Below, in pieces: positions 1 through 9,170 of a DNA stretch of 63,611 nt. The position numbers and the translations under genes were made by a program. Below the pieces are notes generated by a model. It had not been told where the DNA came from, searched no databases, and was given only the letters and a program-made list of their open reading frames with translations. Origin of the DNA: Gammaproteobacteria bacterium. Its GTDB lineage: Bacteria > Pseudomonadota > Gammaproteobacteria > Granulosicoccales > Granulosicoccaceae. The stretch is taken from assembly GCA_002746645.1 (NCBI GenBank), contig PDPU01000036.1:1-63611 (forward strand), written 5' to 3'. Positions within the stretch are counted from its first letter, which is position 1; every line of letters begins with the position of its first letter.

Positions 1-510
1 CTCCTGCTCGAGGACATGCACGGGCAGCTTCTCGGCCAGCCGGAGCAGCTCCTGCTCGTTGTCGGGGGTGGCGATGCGCACGAGGGCGCGAACCTTGGAG
101 TAGCCGATGCGGCCTTCCCCGAAGGCGGTGCTGATGAGCGGCAGTTCGCGGAGCGCGATGGCGACATGGATGTACTGCTGTGCCGTGACCAGACCGATGG
201 CACAGTTCGCGGCCATCCACTGCGAGAGGCAGCGTGCTCCGTGGAGCTTCCAGCCCCGGGTGCGCTCGAAGGCCGACAGCGCCATCAGGAAGCCGTGGAG
301 GTGCCGGTCGATGCTGGTGGCGTGATGGCGGAGGGTGGCAGCGAGATCGTCGATGACGGACTGCGTGGCCTCGTCGGGGATGACGGTGTGGGTGGAGCGG
401 TAGTGGCTCTCCGGCTCGGCGACGTGGTCTGCGCCGGGTGATTCGGCCGCTGCTGACGCTGCATCAAGCATGTGCACATTCCCTGTGATTGAGCTCGCTG
501 CATCAAGCAT
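1..510 (-). CDS. DUF222/13E12-family protein, probable HNH endonuclease (5' part only)
   Basis: The reverse strand is open from an in-frame TAG at 541-543 to the left edge, so the gene is cut and its C-terminus is missing. The visible protein (about 170 residues) contains GWKLHGARCLSQWM, then a helical stretch with ALRELPLISTAF and GRIGYSKVRALVRIA. These are typical of the DUF222 domain (13E12 repeat family), which usually precedes a C-terminal HNH nuclease domain; here that part would lie outside the window. Two ATGs (510 and 471) are possible starts because a 39-bp tandem repeat duplicates the start region. ATG 510 is favoured because it lies about 26 bases after the predicted transcription start. 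Role unknown; many members are mobile or multicopy. Confidence 0.75.
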   Translation of the reverse strand, partial: MLDAASSITGNVHMLDAASAAAESPGADHVAEPESHYRSTHTVIPDEATQSVIDDLAATLRHHATSIDRHLHGFLMALSAFERTRGWKLHGARCLSQWMAANCAIGLVTAQQYIHVAIALRELPLISTAFGEGRIGYSKVRALVRIATPDNEQELLRLAEKLPVHVLEQE

Positions 511-534
511 GTGCACATTCCCTGTGATTGAGCT
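457..534. repeat. 39-bp perfect tandem duplication over the start of the DUF222 gene
   Basis: Two adjacent 39-bp copies (457-495 and 496-534) each carry an AGGGA ribosome-binding-like stretch and an ATG on the minus strand. Because 39 is a multiple of three, the copies are in frame, and translation from 510 would begin with MLDAASSITGNVH followed directly by a second MLDAAS. Confidence 0.95.
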
Positions 535-563
535 TGACAACTAGTATATATCAACTGTACTAT
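534..563 (+). promoter_or_regulatory. Predicted sigma-70 promoter facing lpxB
   Basis: TTGACA (534-539) and TACTAT (558-563) with an 18-base spacer on the plus strand. It overlaps the opposing promoter and lies about 230 bases before lpxB, with no convincing gene between them, so lpxB would have a long leader if this is its promoter. Confidence 0.45.
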
Positions 564-572
564 TCTTTTCAA
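543..572 (-). promoter_or_regulatory. Predicted sigma-70 promoter for the DUF222 gene
   Basis: On the minus strand TTGAAA (567-572) and TATACT (543-548) are separated by 18 bases, giving a start of transcription near 536, about 26 bases before ATG 510. The surrounding 60 bases are much more AT-rich than the rest of the window. Confidence 0.5.
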
Positions 573-797
573 CAGTTTTACTGGAAGTCATGTCAATGTG
601 TATTCCAAAGTCCGCCACTTCCGCAACCGACACCTGTGCGTCTCGATGACCGGCACGTACGAGAACCAGAAGGAATTTCCGGACACTCTTCCGAAATCAT
701 CAACGGTCGTGCCACGACGCCATCGCGGGAATCGGTCGAGGACAACCGCGACTGCCAAGGTTGATAATTGCAATCCCCGAATGACGTTCCGGTTCCC

Positions 798-1976
798 ATG
801 CAGACTTGCAGTTCCCGCCCTCTCACCATCATGGTCTCCGCTGGCGAAGCCTCCGGCGATCTCCATGCCGCGCATGCACTTGCCTCACTGAAACAGCAGG
901 GCATCGCCTTCAACAGCTTCGGCATGGGTGCGGGCGAGCTTGAAGCCGTGGGCACCGACATTCTCGTCGATTGCCGCTCCCTCGCCGTCATCGGTTTCAT
1001 CGATGTGCTGTTGAACTACCACAGATTTCTCAGGCGCCTGAAGAAGCTTCGCCGAGCCATGCGCGAGCGCAGGCCCGACGTCCTCTTCCTGACCGACTAC
1101 CCGGATTTCAACCTCAAGCTCGCGGAAACCGCAAAGGAACTCGGCATACCCGTACTGTTCTACGTGAGCCCGCAACTCTGGGCCTGGCGCTCGGGGCGCA
1201 TTCATCGCATCGGCAGGCTCGTATCGCACATGGCGGTGCTGTTTCCCTTCGAAGTGAAGATCTACGCAGAACACGACATTCCGGTGACCTTCGTCGGCAA
1301 TCCACTGGTCGATGAAATCACGCTCGAGGACACACCCGAGGAAGCCCGATCGAAGCTCGGCATCGACGCCGGCAGTGGACCGGTCATCGCTCTCCTCCCC
1401 GGCAGCCGGTCCGGTGAACTGTCGCGCAATCTGCCACGCATGCTCGATGCCGCGCGAAGACTTGCCGAACGCTACCCCGATGCGCGTTTCGTACTGCCGG
1501 TTGCAGGTTCGCTCGGGCGCGAAGCCGTCGAGGCGCAGATCGAGGAAGCGAACGCGGCATCGCCATTTCCGCACCTTGCATTGATCGACGGCGAATCACT
1601 CCGCGTGATGCGCGCAGCCGACGTGGCGCTCGTTGCTTCGGGCACGGCCACGCTCGAAACGGCACTGATCGGCACGCCGATGGTGGTGATGTACGTGGTG
1701 GCGCCACTGAATCACGCCATCATGAAACGGCTCATCCGCATCCCCGACATCGCGCTCGTGAACATCGTCGCCGAGCGCCGCGTGGTACCCGAATTCCTGC
1801 AGCACGAGGCGACGGGCAAGGCACTCGCGACCGCAGTGAGCACATTGCTCGATGACCCGGAAGTTCGCCGGCAGATGATTACCGACCTCGCCGAGGTCAG
1901 AACACGGCTTGGCGATGGCGGGGCTTCGGAGAAGGTGGCGGAACTGATCGTGCAGCTTGGTTCGGCGGCCCGATGA
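798..1976 (+). CDS. lpxB: Lipid-A-disaccharide synthase
   Basis: LpxB condenses UDP-2,3-diacylglucosamine with 2,3-diacylglucosamine-1-phosphate to give the lipid A disaccharide at the inner membrane. The 392-residue product starts MQTCSSRPLTIMVSAGEASG, matching the N-terminal SAGEASGDLHAA signature of the family. It also has FYVSPQLWAWR, ALLPGSRSGEL and ASGTATLETAL, all typical of this GT-B glycosyltransferase. Length is near the E. coli protein. ATG 798 aligns best; an in-frame TTG at 768 with an upstream AAGG, or ATG 831, are alternatives. The gene is not in its usual place behind lpxA. It faces panC instead, ending 2 bases from it. Confidence 0.93.
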   Translation: MQTCSSRPLTIMVSAGEASGDLHAAHALASLKQQGIAFNSFGMGAGELEAVGTDILVDCRSLAVIGFIDVLLNYHRFLRRLKKLRRAMRERRPDVLFLTDYPDFNLKLAETAKELGIPVLFYVSPQLWAWRSGRIHRIGRLVSHMAVLFPFEVKIYAEHDIPVTFVGNPLVDEITLEDTPEEARSKLGIDAGSGPVIALLPGSRSGELSRNLPRMLDAARRLAERYPDARFVLPVAGSLGREAVEAQIEEANAASPFPHLALIDGESLRVMRAADVALVASGTATLETALIGTPMVVMYVVAPLNHAIMKRLIRIPDIALVNIVAERRVVPEFLQHEATGKALATAVSTLLDDPEVRRQMITDLAEVRTRLGDGGASEKVAELIVQLGSAAR

Positions 1977-1978
1977 GT

Positions 1979-2767
1979 TCAACCCGGTAGCGGTACCTTG
2001 TCGTTCACCGGTAGCGGCACATTGTCGATCAGCCGAACGTCCCCGAGGAATGCCGCAATGAATCGCCGCCCCCATCGCTCCTCGAGGTAGTCGAGACGAA
2101 AGCCCAGCGTGTCGAGTTCGTGCCGAATCTCGTCGAGCGACAGTGAGTCGCTGCGGAGCAGTTGATTCATGCGCCGTGCCGTCGCCAGTTGCGCGTCGTC
2201 AAGGCGGCGGTTGCGCGAACTCAGCGCGAGCCCCTTTGCGTCGCGCACCGTTTCCACGCCGACGATCTCGACCGGCACGAAGAAGGCCTCGACCATCTTT
2301 TTCACCAGGTGATACTGCTGATAGTCCTTGAGCCCGAAGTAGGCCCGCTCGGCCTGCGAGACATTCAGGAGCTTCATGACCACCGACAGGACACCGCGGA
2401 AGTGCCCGTCGCGGCTGGCGCCGCAGAGCACGCGGGAGTCTTCGCTTTCGTCGATGAACACCGTGTAGTCGTGCGGATAGAGTTCATGGTACTGCGGCAA
2501 CACGAGGTCGCTCGCCCCGGCCGCGTCGAGCAGCGCGATGTCGTCGTCAAGTGTGTCAGGATAGGTGGCAAGATCGTCCGGATTGTCGAACTGGGTCGGG
2601 TTCACGTAGATCGTCACCACCGTCTGGCGGTTTTCGGCCACGGCACGATCGACAAGCGCCTTGTGCCCTTCGTGCAGTGCGCCCATGGTAGGCACGAGCC
2701 CCCTGCCCGCGCGCGTGGACAGATCGCTGGCGGCCCGCCACGCGGCAATGGAGCGATGAACCTTCAT
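1979..2767 (-). CDS. panC: Pantothenate synthetase (pantoate--beta-alanine ligase)
   Basis: PanC joins pantoate and beta-alanine with ATP to make pantothenate, a coenzyme A precursor, in the cytoplasm. The 262-residue product has the nucleotide-binding PTMGALHEGH (residues 26-35), YVNPTQF (54-60), GHFRGVLSVVMKLLN near 120-134 and the KMSKS-like LSSRN (181-185). It is slightly shorter than E. coli PanC (283). It lies 24 bases after panB in the same direction, so the two pantothenate genes are probably cotranscribed. They are attached to the end of the lipid A operon. Confidence 0.94.
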   Translation of the reverse strand: MKVHRSIAAWRAASDLSTRAGRGLVPTMGALHEGHKALVDRAVAENRQTVVTIYVNPTQFDNPDDLATYPDTLDDDIALLDAAGASDLVLPQYHELYPHDYTVFIDESEDSRVLCGASRDGHFRGVLSVVMKLLNVSQAERAYFGLKDYQQYHLVKKMVEAFFVPVEIVGVETVRDAKGLALSSRNRRLDDAQLATARRMNQLLRSDSLSLDEIRHELDTLGFRLDYLEERWGRRFIAAFLGDVRLIDNVPLPVNDKVPLPG

Positions 2768-2791
2768 GCACAGACTGCCGACGCCTTGCGG

Positions 2792-3580
2792 TTACTTCCC
2801 ATAGCTCTCCGCCTCTCCGGGGTAGTCGCCATTCCGAACGTCGCTGTCGAAGTGCGCCACGGCATCGCCGATGACGGTACCGAGATCGGCGTAGCGGCGC
2901 ACGAACTTCGCGGTACGCTCGTACACGCCGAGCATGTCCTGCAGCACCAGCACCTGGCCATCGACGTCGGGCCCGGCGCCGATGCCGATGACGGGTATCG
3001 TCAGCGCCTGCGCAACCTCACGCCCGAGCGCCGTGGGCACGCATTCGAGCACCAGCGCAAAACAGCCCAGTGCTTCGGCACGCCGCGCATCCTCGAGGAT
3101 GCGAACGGCGTCTTCCTCGGCACAGCCCTGTACCTTGAAACCACCAAGTGCATTGACGTGCTGCGGCGTCAGACCGAGATGCCCCATGACCGGCACGCCG
3201 GATTCGACGAGATGCGCAATGAGCGTCTCGTTGCCACGTACCCCTTCCATCTTGATCGCATGGGCACCGGCCTGCATGAGCCTCGCGGCGCAGTCGACAC
3301 CGTACTCCAGCGAGCGGCGGTTGCTCAGGAAAGGCATGTCGCCGACGATGAACTTCGAGGATGCTCCGTTGGCCACCGCGCGCGTGGCCAGCACCATCAT
3401 CTCCATCGTGGCATTGACGGTACTCGCTTCGCCACGCATCACCATTGCAAGGCTGTCCCCCACCAGCAGGCAGTCGACTGGACTCTTCTCGAGCAGCATC
3501 GCCGACCAGTGATCGTAGCAGGTCAGCATGGTGATCCTTTCACCGGCCTTCTTGCGGTCTGCAAAATCGTGAATGTTCAT
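2792..3580 (-). CDS. panB: 3-methyl-2-oxobutanoate hydroxymethyltransferase
   Basis: PanB adds a one-carbon unit from methylene-tetrahydrofolate to 2-oxoisovalerate to give ketopantoate, the first committed step to pantothenate. Metal and substrate residues are visible: D42 in VGDSLAMV, D81 in VGDMPF, E112 in KMEG, and the LVLECVP motif with the catalytic Glu. Starting at MNIHDFADRKK gives 262 residues, close to the E. coli 264. A longer frame reaching 3676 would overlap lpxA and adds residues unlike the family. A partly palindromic GATAACGGTATC lies at 3592-3603, just ahead of the start. Confidence 0.94.
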   Translation of the reverse strand: MNIHDFADRKKAGERITMLTCYDHWSAMLLEKSPVDCLLVGDSLAMVMRGEASTVNATMEMMVLATRAVANGASSKFIVGDMPFLSNRRSLEYGVDCAARLMQAGAHAIKMEGVRGNETLIAHLVESGVPVMGHLGLTPQHVNALGGFKVQGCAEEDAVRILEDARRAEALGCFALVLECVPTALGREVAQALTIPVIGIGAGPDVDGQVLVLQDMLGVYERTAKFVRRYADLGTVIGDAVAHFDSDVRNGDYPGEAESYGK

Positions 3581-3653
3581 GTCGGACAGATGATAACGGT
3601 ATCGTGTTGGCGCTCGGGTGTAAGGTGATCGCAACCGGGTCGGGGGGCTGCAC

Positions 3654-4442
3654 TCAGCCGCGCTTGCGTTCCCCACGCATCACGCCGTGCGGCGCGGTCT
3701 CGATGAAGTCGACGAAGCGGCGAACTTCGGGAAAGGCTTCGATGTCGTCGGCAAGCGATGTGACCGCGCTGGCACGATCGGTCGTGCCTCTGAGCATGGC
3801 CTTGTAGGCCCGCCGAAGCGCAGCGATGGCCTTGTCATCGAAGCCACGGCGTTTCAGCCCTGTGGTGTTGATGCTGCGCGCCGTGGCGTAACTGCCCTGC
3901 ACCAGCGTGAAGGGTGGCACGTCCTTGTTGACGACCGAGTTCAGACCGATGAACGCGTGTTCACCCACGTGCATGAACTGGTGCACGCCGGCAAAGCCAC
4001 CGAGAATGGCATGGTTGCCGAGGATCACGTGCCCGGCAAGCGAGGCACAGTTGGCCATGATGCAATGATCGCCCACGATGCAATCGTGCGCAACGTGGAT
4101 GTAGGCCATGAAGAGGTTGTCGTTGCCGATCTTCGTGAAACCGCCGCCGTCGCCCGTGCCGCGATTGATGGTGGCGAACTCGCGAATGCGGTTGCGATCA
4201 CCGATCACAAGTTCAGTGCGTTCACCCGCGTACTTGAGATCCTGCGGATCCTCACCCACCGAGGCAAACTGGAAGATGCGGTTCCCTTCACCGATGCGCG
4301 TTGGTCCGCGGATCACCACGTGCGACCCGATGCGCGTACCGCGTCCGATCGTCACCTCGGCATCGATCACCGCATAGGGGCCGACCTCGACATCGTCGGC
4401 AAGCGTTGCAGCGGGGTCGATGATGGCGCTCGGGTGGATCAC
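3654..4442 (-). CDS. lpxA: UDP-N-acetylglucosamine acyltransferase
   Basis: LpxA transfers a 3-hydroxyacyl chain from ACP to UDP-GlcNAc, the first step of lipid A synthesis. The 262-residue product is a left-handed beta-helix of hexapeptide repeats followed by the helical C-terminal domain (GLKRRGFDDKAIAALRRAY). The catalytic histidine is in HVAHDC (H119, equivalent to E. coli H125). Aligning VGEHAFIGLNSVVNKDVPP with E. coli places L167 where E. coli has G173, the chain-length ruler residue. A bulkier residue there suggests a shorter acyl chain (inference). It lies 7 bases after fabZ and is followed by panB rather than lpxB. Confidence 0.95.
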   Translation of the reverse strand: MIHPSAIIDPAATLADDVEVGPYAVIDAEVTIGRGTRIGSHVVIRGPTRIGEGNRIFQFASVGEDPQDLKYAGERTELVIGDRNRIREFATINRGTGDGGGFTKIGNDNLFMAYIHVAHDCIVGDHCIMANCASLAGHVILGNHAILGGFAGVHQFMHVGEHAFIGLNSVVNKDVPPFTLVQGSYATARSINTTGLKRRGFDDKAIAALRRAYKAMLRGTTDRASAVTSLADDIEAFPEVRRFVDFIETAPHGVMRGERKRG

Positions 4443-4449
4443 GGCCGAA

Positions 4450-4899
4450 TCACTGCTCGTCGTCGAGTTCGTTCCTGGCGATCAGCACTTCGGAGGCTGC
4501 CGCGAGTTCGCCGTCGACCCTGGCCTCGGCCGCGAAACGCCAGATGCCACGACGTTCCTTGATGAGCGACACCGAGAAATCGATACGATCGCCGGGAATC
4601 ACCTGACGCTTGAAGCGCGCCTTGTCGATGCCGACGAGGAGATAGAGGGTTTTCTCGCTCGGATAGCCACCGAGACTCTTGAAGGCCATCAGCGCACTGG
4701 CCTGCGCCATGGCTTCGAGAATCAGCACACCGGGGAAGATCGGCGACTGCGGGAAGTGCCCGGTGAAGATCGGTTCGTTGATGGTCACGTTCTTGATGGC
4801 CGAGAGTGATTTCCCCTCCTCGTAATCCGTGACCCGATCGATCATCAGAAAGGGATAGCGGTGCGGCAGGTACTTGATGATTTCACGGATGTCGTCCAT
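4450..4899 (-). CDS. fabZ: 3-hydroxyacyl-ACP dehydratase FabZ
   Basis: FabZ removes water from 3-hydroxyacyl-ACP in type II fatty acid synthesis and competes with LpxA/LpxD for the same substrate pool, consistent with its place between lpxD and lpxA. The 149-residue hot-dog-fold protein begins [20 protein letters not shown] and has the active-site [20 protein letters not shown] with H48 and E62 as the expected catalytic pair. The start ATG is 5 bases after the lpxD stop, indicating coupled translation. Confidence 0.96.
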   Translation of the reverse strand: MDDIREIIKYLPHRYPFLMIDRVTDYEEGKSLSAIKNVTINEPIFTGHFPQSPIFPGVLILEAMAQASALMAFKSLGGYPSEKTLYLLVGIDKARFKRQVIPGDRIDFSVSLIKERRGIWRFAAEARVDGELAAASEVLIARNELDDEQ

Positions 4900-4904
4900 C
4901 GGAT

Positions 4905-6086
4905 TCAGGGTTCCTTGCGGGTGGTGTCTGGTAGAGCGCCGAGTGAAGCGTCGGGAGAAACGTCGCGGGATGTGCCGCCCGGAGAGGCACTCGGCGAAGC
5001 GTCGGGAGAAGCGTCGACAGACACGACGGCACTGTCCGACGCGACGATGCGTTCGAGCCGCGCAAGCCGCTGCGGCAGGTCGCCGAGCTGTGCGCTTGCC
5101 ACGTAACTGCGCCGCCAGGCCCTGACCGGTTGCAGTGCCGTGCCGGAACCGTAGCGACCGGCCTCGTCGATGTCGCGCGTCACCAGCGACGCGGCGTTGA
5201 GCACCACACCATCGGCAATGCGGATGTGCCCGACGATGTTGCACGCCCCACCGATACGGCAGCCACGACCGATCACGGTGCTGCCGGCAATTCCCGTGCA
5301 GCCGGCGATGGCGCTGTTGTCGCCGATGACCACATTGTGGGCGATCTGGATCTGGTTGTCGAGAATCACGTCGTTGCCGATGCGCGTCGCGGTGAAGGTG
5401 CCACAGTCGATGGTGGTATTGGCACCGACGTGCACACGGTTGCCGAGCTCCACACCACCGGTATGGTGGATGGGCTGCCAACCCTCCGCCGTGTCGGCAT
5501 AGCCGAAGCCCTCGCCGCCGATCACCGCTCCGCTCTGGATGCGGCAGTGTGCACCGAGCGTGACCCGATCACCGATGATGACACCGGGAAAGAGACGGCA
5601 GTGCGGGCCGATGTTCACCCGATTGCCGATGACCACGTTGGCACCGATGATGACGCCGTCGCCGATGTCGCAGTCGTTACCGATGACGACACCCGAGGCA
5701 ATGGCAGCATCGGAAGCGATATTACCGCGGGCGCCAACGAGCGCACGTTCACTGACACCTGCTTCGGGGCGTGATTCGGGGCGCAGCAACCAGGAGGCCT
5801 TCGCCATCGCGGCATAGGGATCGGCGGCGATGAGGTGATCGCCCGGCGCTTCCTGCGCAAGTGCTTCGGGCAGGATCACGGCGCCCGCCCGACTTGCCTT
5901 CAGTTTCCCGATGAGACCTGACCCGACCACGAAACTCAGTTGCGTCTCGTCCGCGGTGTCGATCGGTGCGATGCCGGTGAGTTCACGCTCGGCACTTCCC
6001 GCATAACGCAGTTCCAGCGCCGCGGCGAGTTCACCGAGCGTCAATCTCGGGTGCTCGTTGCCATGATCGTGATGATGCCCGAGCAC
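4905..6086 (-). CDS. lpxD: UDP-3-O-acylglucosamine N-acyltransferase with a low-complexity C-terminal tail
   Basis: LpxD adds the N-linked 3-hydroxyacyl chain to UDP-3-O-acyl-glucosamine. The N-terminal uridine-binding domain (about residues 15-110) is followed by hexapeptide repeats. GGEGFGYA and the catalytic QIAHNV (E. coli H239 equivalent) are present, and the final helix [15 protein letters not shown] matches the family. At 393 residues it is about 50 longer than E. coli LpxD. The excess is a Ser/Asp/Ala/Pro tail (about 4908-5027) built of [16 protein letters not shown] units, encoded by a degenerate GAAGCGTCGGGAGAA DNA repeat. The first residues ([12 protein letters not shown]) are His-rich. 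Confidence 0.94.
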   Translation of the reverse strand: MLGHHHDHGNEHPRLTLGELAAALELRYAGSAERELTGIAPIDTADETQLSFVVGSGLIGKLKASRAGAVILPEALAQEAPGDHLIAADPYAAMAKASWLLRPESRPEAGVSERALVGARGNIASDAAIASGVVIGNDCDIGDGVIIGANVVIGNRVNIGPHCRLFPGVIIGDRVTLGAHCRIQSGAVIGGEGFGYADTAEGWQPIHHTGGVELGNRVHVGANTTIDCGTFTATRIGNDVILDNQIQIAHNVVIGDNSAIAGCTGIAGSTVIGRGCRIGGACNIVGHIRIADGVVLNAASLVTRDIDEAGRYGSGTALQPVRAWRRSYVASAQLGDLPQRLARLERIVASDSAVVSVDASPDASPSASPGGTSRDVSPDASLGALPDTTRKEP

Positions 6087-6095
6087 AGCGAGATG

Positions 6096-6749
6096 TCAGT
6101 TGGCTGATTTGAGGCGCGCGTACTCGCGATCGAGCGATTCGAGAATACGCTCGGTCACGTCTACCCGTGGGTTCGCGAAAAGCACGCCGTCGCTGACGAT
6201 GAGGTCGTAGTTCTCACGCTTGCCGAAATCGGCAATGGCTTCGAGGACAAGCACGCGCACGTTCTTGAACTCACTGTTCTTCTGGATGTTCAGCTCTTCG
6301 CGGAAATCCTGTTCGGCGCGCCGCACGCGACGCTCGAGTCCGCGCACTTCGCGATCGAGCGCGGCGAGTTCCTCGTCGTCGAGTTCGTTGTGCGAGTCGG
6401 CAAGCTGGGCCGAAAGCCGCGCGAGTTCGGCACGCTGCTCCTCGAGTTCTTCCTGCCGAGGCTGGAACTCGGCCTCGAGCCGCTTTTCGGCCTCGAGCGC
6501 CTGGGGGGCACGATCGATCAGCCAGGGGATGTCGACAAAGCCGATGCGTGTGGAGTCGGCAGCCACCTCCTGAGCGGAGGTGGCAAGCGGCAGGACCAGC
6601 ACCAGCGCACCGAGCAGCTGTGGTACCCGCAGACCGAGCAACAGCGGTACCCGCTTCACCACGGCACGAAGCTTGGCCCACGCACGCTTCAGCCGGCCAG
6701 CATGCTGGTCGGTAGTGGGGCTGACACTGGGACTGGAAAGGAATCGCAT
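6096..6749 (-). CDS. skp: OmpH/Skp-family periplasmic chaperone
   Basis: Skp holds unfolded outer-membrane proteins in the periplasm on their way to BamA. A hydrophobic signal segment (about residues 37-58, ending ATSAQE) is preceded by an unusually long basic N-terminus, so the true start may be an internal GTG near residues 30-31. The mature part begins with the typical RIGFVDIPWLI and then forms a long charged coiled coil (about 75-165), the tentacle region, before closing with ENYDLIVSDGVLFANPRVDV. The ATG at 6749 lies 3 bases after the bamA stop, supporting coupled translation but without a clear ribosome-binding site. Confidence 0.88.
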   Translation of the reverse strand: MRFLSSPSVSPTTDQHAGRLKRAWAKLRAVVKRVPLLLGLRVPQLLGALVLVLPLATSAQEVAADSTRIGFVDIPWLIDRAPQALEAEKRLEAEFQPRQEELEEQRAELARLSAQLADSHNELDDEELAALDREVRGLERRVRRAEQDFREELNIQKNSEFKNVRVLVLEAIADFGKRENYDLIVSDGVLFANPRVDVTERILESLDREYARLKSAN

Positions 6750-6752
6750 GGG

Positions 6753-9170
6753 TCAGAAGATCGTCCCGATGGTGAACTGGAAATGCTGGGTTTCATCGTT
6801 TTCACCATCGTTATAGGGGTTAGCGTAGCTGAAAGTCAACGGACCGACAGGCGAGAGCCACACGAAAGCGATGCCATAGGAGGCACGAAACTCGTCGACG
6901 TCGAAATCGTCCTGCTGGTCGAAGACGTTGCCGAAATCGGTGAACAGGCTGAAACGCGTGGCACCCGGGTTCTCGACAAAGGGAGGTGGAAAGATGATCT
7001 CGAGGCCACCGAGGGTACGAAAATCGCCGCCCACGGCATTGTTCTTCTCGTCCCGCGGCCCGAGCGATGAGTTGTGGTAGCCACGTACCGTGCGCACGCC
7101 GCCCGCGTAGTAGCGCTTGAAGAACGGCAGGTTCACCTGATCGTCGTAGCCGTAGCCTGCGTCCACGCGTGCGTTCGCCGAGAAGGTGTAACGCTCGGTC
7201 AGCGGGTGGAAGAACTCGAAATTGTAGCCAAGCTTGTAGTAATGGAAATCGCTGCCCGGGATGGCAACATCCGCGTTGATGCGATGCACCACGCCTCTGG
7301 TCGCGAACACGGTACGGTTGCGTGTATCGAAGCTGAAGCCGATGTCGACATCGAAGATGTCGAAGGTATCGCCCTCTTCGTCGACAAACTCGACGATCTC
7401 GTTCGAGGAGGCCTGTGTGATGCCGATCTCGGTACGCTCGTAGCCGAGTCCGAAGTTGATGCGCGAGAATTCGCTGAGAGGCACACCGAAACGCACACTG
7501 GCTCCGCGGGTGCTCGTTAGGAAGCGCGAACTCGAGTTTTCCTTGTTGATGTCGGTTTCACGGATGAAGGCACTGACAGTGCGGCTGATGCCGTCGTCGG
7601 TGAAATAGGGATCGCGGAACGAGAGCGAGAGCTGCCTCCGTGAACCCGAGCGGTCGAAGGAGAAGCGAAGACTCTCGCCCGTGCCGAAGAGGTTTTCCTG
7701 CTCGAAGGCGAGCTGAAAGCTTGCACCATCATCATCGTTCGAGTAACCGATACCTGCGCTGAAGGACCCTTGCTGCCCCTCGGTCACGCTGACGATGAGG
7801 TCCACCTGATCGTCGCTGTCGGGCACGCGCCGCGTGTCGATGTCGACGCTCTGCAGAAAGGCCAGCCGCTGCAGGCGGATGCGCGAGCGGTTGACGAGTG
7901 CGGGCGAGAAACGACTGCCTTCGTACTGGCGCATCTCGCGCCGCAGCACCTCGTCGCGGGTCTTGTACTGACCCTTGAAAATCACTCGCCGCACATAGAC
8001 GCGCTTGCCGGGCTTGACGAGGAAGGTCAGCCCGACCTCGCGCGTTTCGGCATTCACGTCCGGCAGCACTTCCACATCGGCGAAGGCAAAACCATCCTCG
8101 CCGAGCCGATCGCCGAGCGCGGTGCTGCTGGCAACGATGTCCTTTCTCGAGAACACATCACCCGGTGCAATGGTGAGCAGTTCCCGGAGTTCCTCTTCGG
8201 GCACTTCGAACTGCCCTTCGATGGCAATGTCACTGACGTTGTAGCGATCGCCTTCGCGGATGTTGATGACAATGAAGATATCGCGCTTGTCGGGTGAGAT
8301 CGACACCTGCGTCGAATCGACGTCAAAGGCAATGTAGCCGCGATCCTGATAATAGGAGCGCAGCGTTTCGATGTCGGCCGCGAGCTTCACCTGCGAGTAT
8401 TCGTCGGCGCTGCTGAAGGGGTTCCAGGGGTTGTCGCGCAGACGCAGTTGCCGCAGCAGCGTTGCCTCGTCGAAGGCGTCGTTGCCGACGATGTTGATGT
8501 GTTCGATGCGCGCAATCGCTCCTTCGTCGATGTCGATGGCGAGCGCCACACGGTTTCTCTCGAGCGGTTCGACGCGGATGTCGATCTCGCTGCCGTAGTT
8601 GCCGCCGCTGAAGTACACGCGGCGCAGTTCGCGTTCGACGGTTTCGACGATGGAGCGGTTGAAGACACGGCCGAGCGCGATGTCGGCGCGGCGGAGCGAA
8701 TCCATCAGGTCGTCGGTCGAGATCTTGCGGTTGCCCGTGATGTCGATGCTGCCGATGGCCGGGCGTTCGGCCACTTCGACGACGAGGACGCCACCGTTTC
8801 GCTGGCGTACCACCACGTCACTGAAGAGCCCCGTGTCGTAGACCGAACGCAGCACGCGGGGCGCGTCGGTGGCCGGATCGAAACGATCACGCTCACGCAC
8901 CGGAATGTTGCTGAGTACGGTGCCGAGATCAATGCGTTCGAGCCCCTCGACAACGATGTCGCTGACGACGAAGGGCTCGCCGGCCGGCGGCGGCAGCGGC
9001 ACATCGAGATCGGCGGCATTGCGCGCCGTGGCGCCAAGCGCATCGACCGTCGATGCAGCTGCCGAATCGGGTGTTGCGGCACCGGCACTCTGGACACTCG
9101 TCATTCCGGCCACCAGCAGTACTGCCGCCAGCACGTGTTTTCTTGATATCTCCACCAGGCGGAATTTCAT
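6753..9170 (-). CDS. bamA: Outer-membrane protein assembly factor BamA
   Basis: BamA is the Omp85 barrel that inserts outer-membrane proteins. The 805-residue product has a signal peptide ([20 protein letters not shown], cut near AGAA), POTRA repeats (about residues 65-420; the first starts [14 protein letters not shown]) and a C-terminal 16-strand barrel. The conserved VRGY motif is in [16 protein letters not shown], and the chain ends in Phe (FQFTIGTIF) as a BAM-recognised strand. It overlaps rseP by 4 bases (ATGA) and is followed by skp, the standard gammaproteobacterial order. Confidence 0.97.
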   Translation of the reverse strand: MKFRLVEISRKHVLAAVLLVAGMTSVQSAGAATPDSAAASTVDALGATARNAADLDVPLPPPAGEPFVVSDIVVEGLERIDLGTVLSNIPVRERDRFDPATDAPRVLRSVYDTGLFSDVVVRQRNGGVLVVEVAERPAIGSIDITGNRKISTDDLMDSLRRADIALGRVFNRSIVETVERELRRVYFSGGNYGSEIDIRVEPLERNRVALAIDIDEGAIARIEHINIVGNDAFDEATLLRQLRLRDNPWNPFSSADEYSQVKLAADIETLRSYYQDRGYIAFDVDSTQVSISPDKRDIFIVINIREGDRYNVSDIAIEGQFEVPEEELRELLTIAPGDVFSRKDIVASSTALGDRLGEDGFAFADVEVLPDVNAETREVGLTFLVKPGKRVYVRRVIFKGQYKTRDEVLRREMRQYEGSRFSPALVNRSRIRLQRLAFLQSVDIDTRRVPDSDDQVDLIVSVTEGQQGSFSAGIGYSNDDDGASFQLAFEQENLFGTGESLRFSFDRSGSRRQLSLSFRDPYFTDDGISRTVSAFIRETDINKENSSSRFLTSTRGASVRFGVPLSEFSRINFGLGYERTEIGITQASSNEIVEFVDEEGDTFDIFDVDIGFSFDTRNRTVFATRGVVHRINADVAIPGSDFHYYKLGYNFEFFHPLTERYTFSANARVDAGYGYDDQVNLPFFKRYYAGGVRTVRGYHNSSLGPRDEKNNAVGGDFRTLGGLEIIFPPPFVENPGATRFSLFTDFGNVFDQQDDFDVDEFRASYGIAFVWLSPVGPLTFSYANPYNDGENDETQHFQFTIGTIF

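Noticed and set aside
16..441. Plus-strand ORF opposite the DUF222 gene
   Set aside because: The opposite frame encodes recognisable DUF222 residues; this one has no domain and low-complexity Gly/Ala/Val content.
3581..3676. Upstream extension of panB (96 bases, start at 3676)
   Set aside because: It would overlap the lpxA end, and the added residues are unlike PanB; ATG 3580 gives the normal length.
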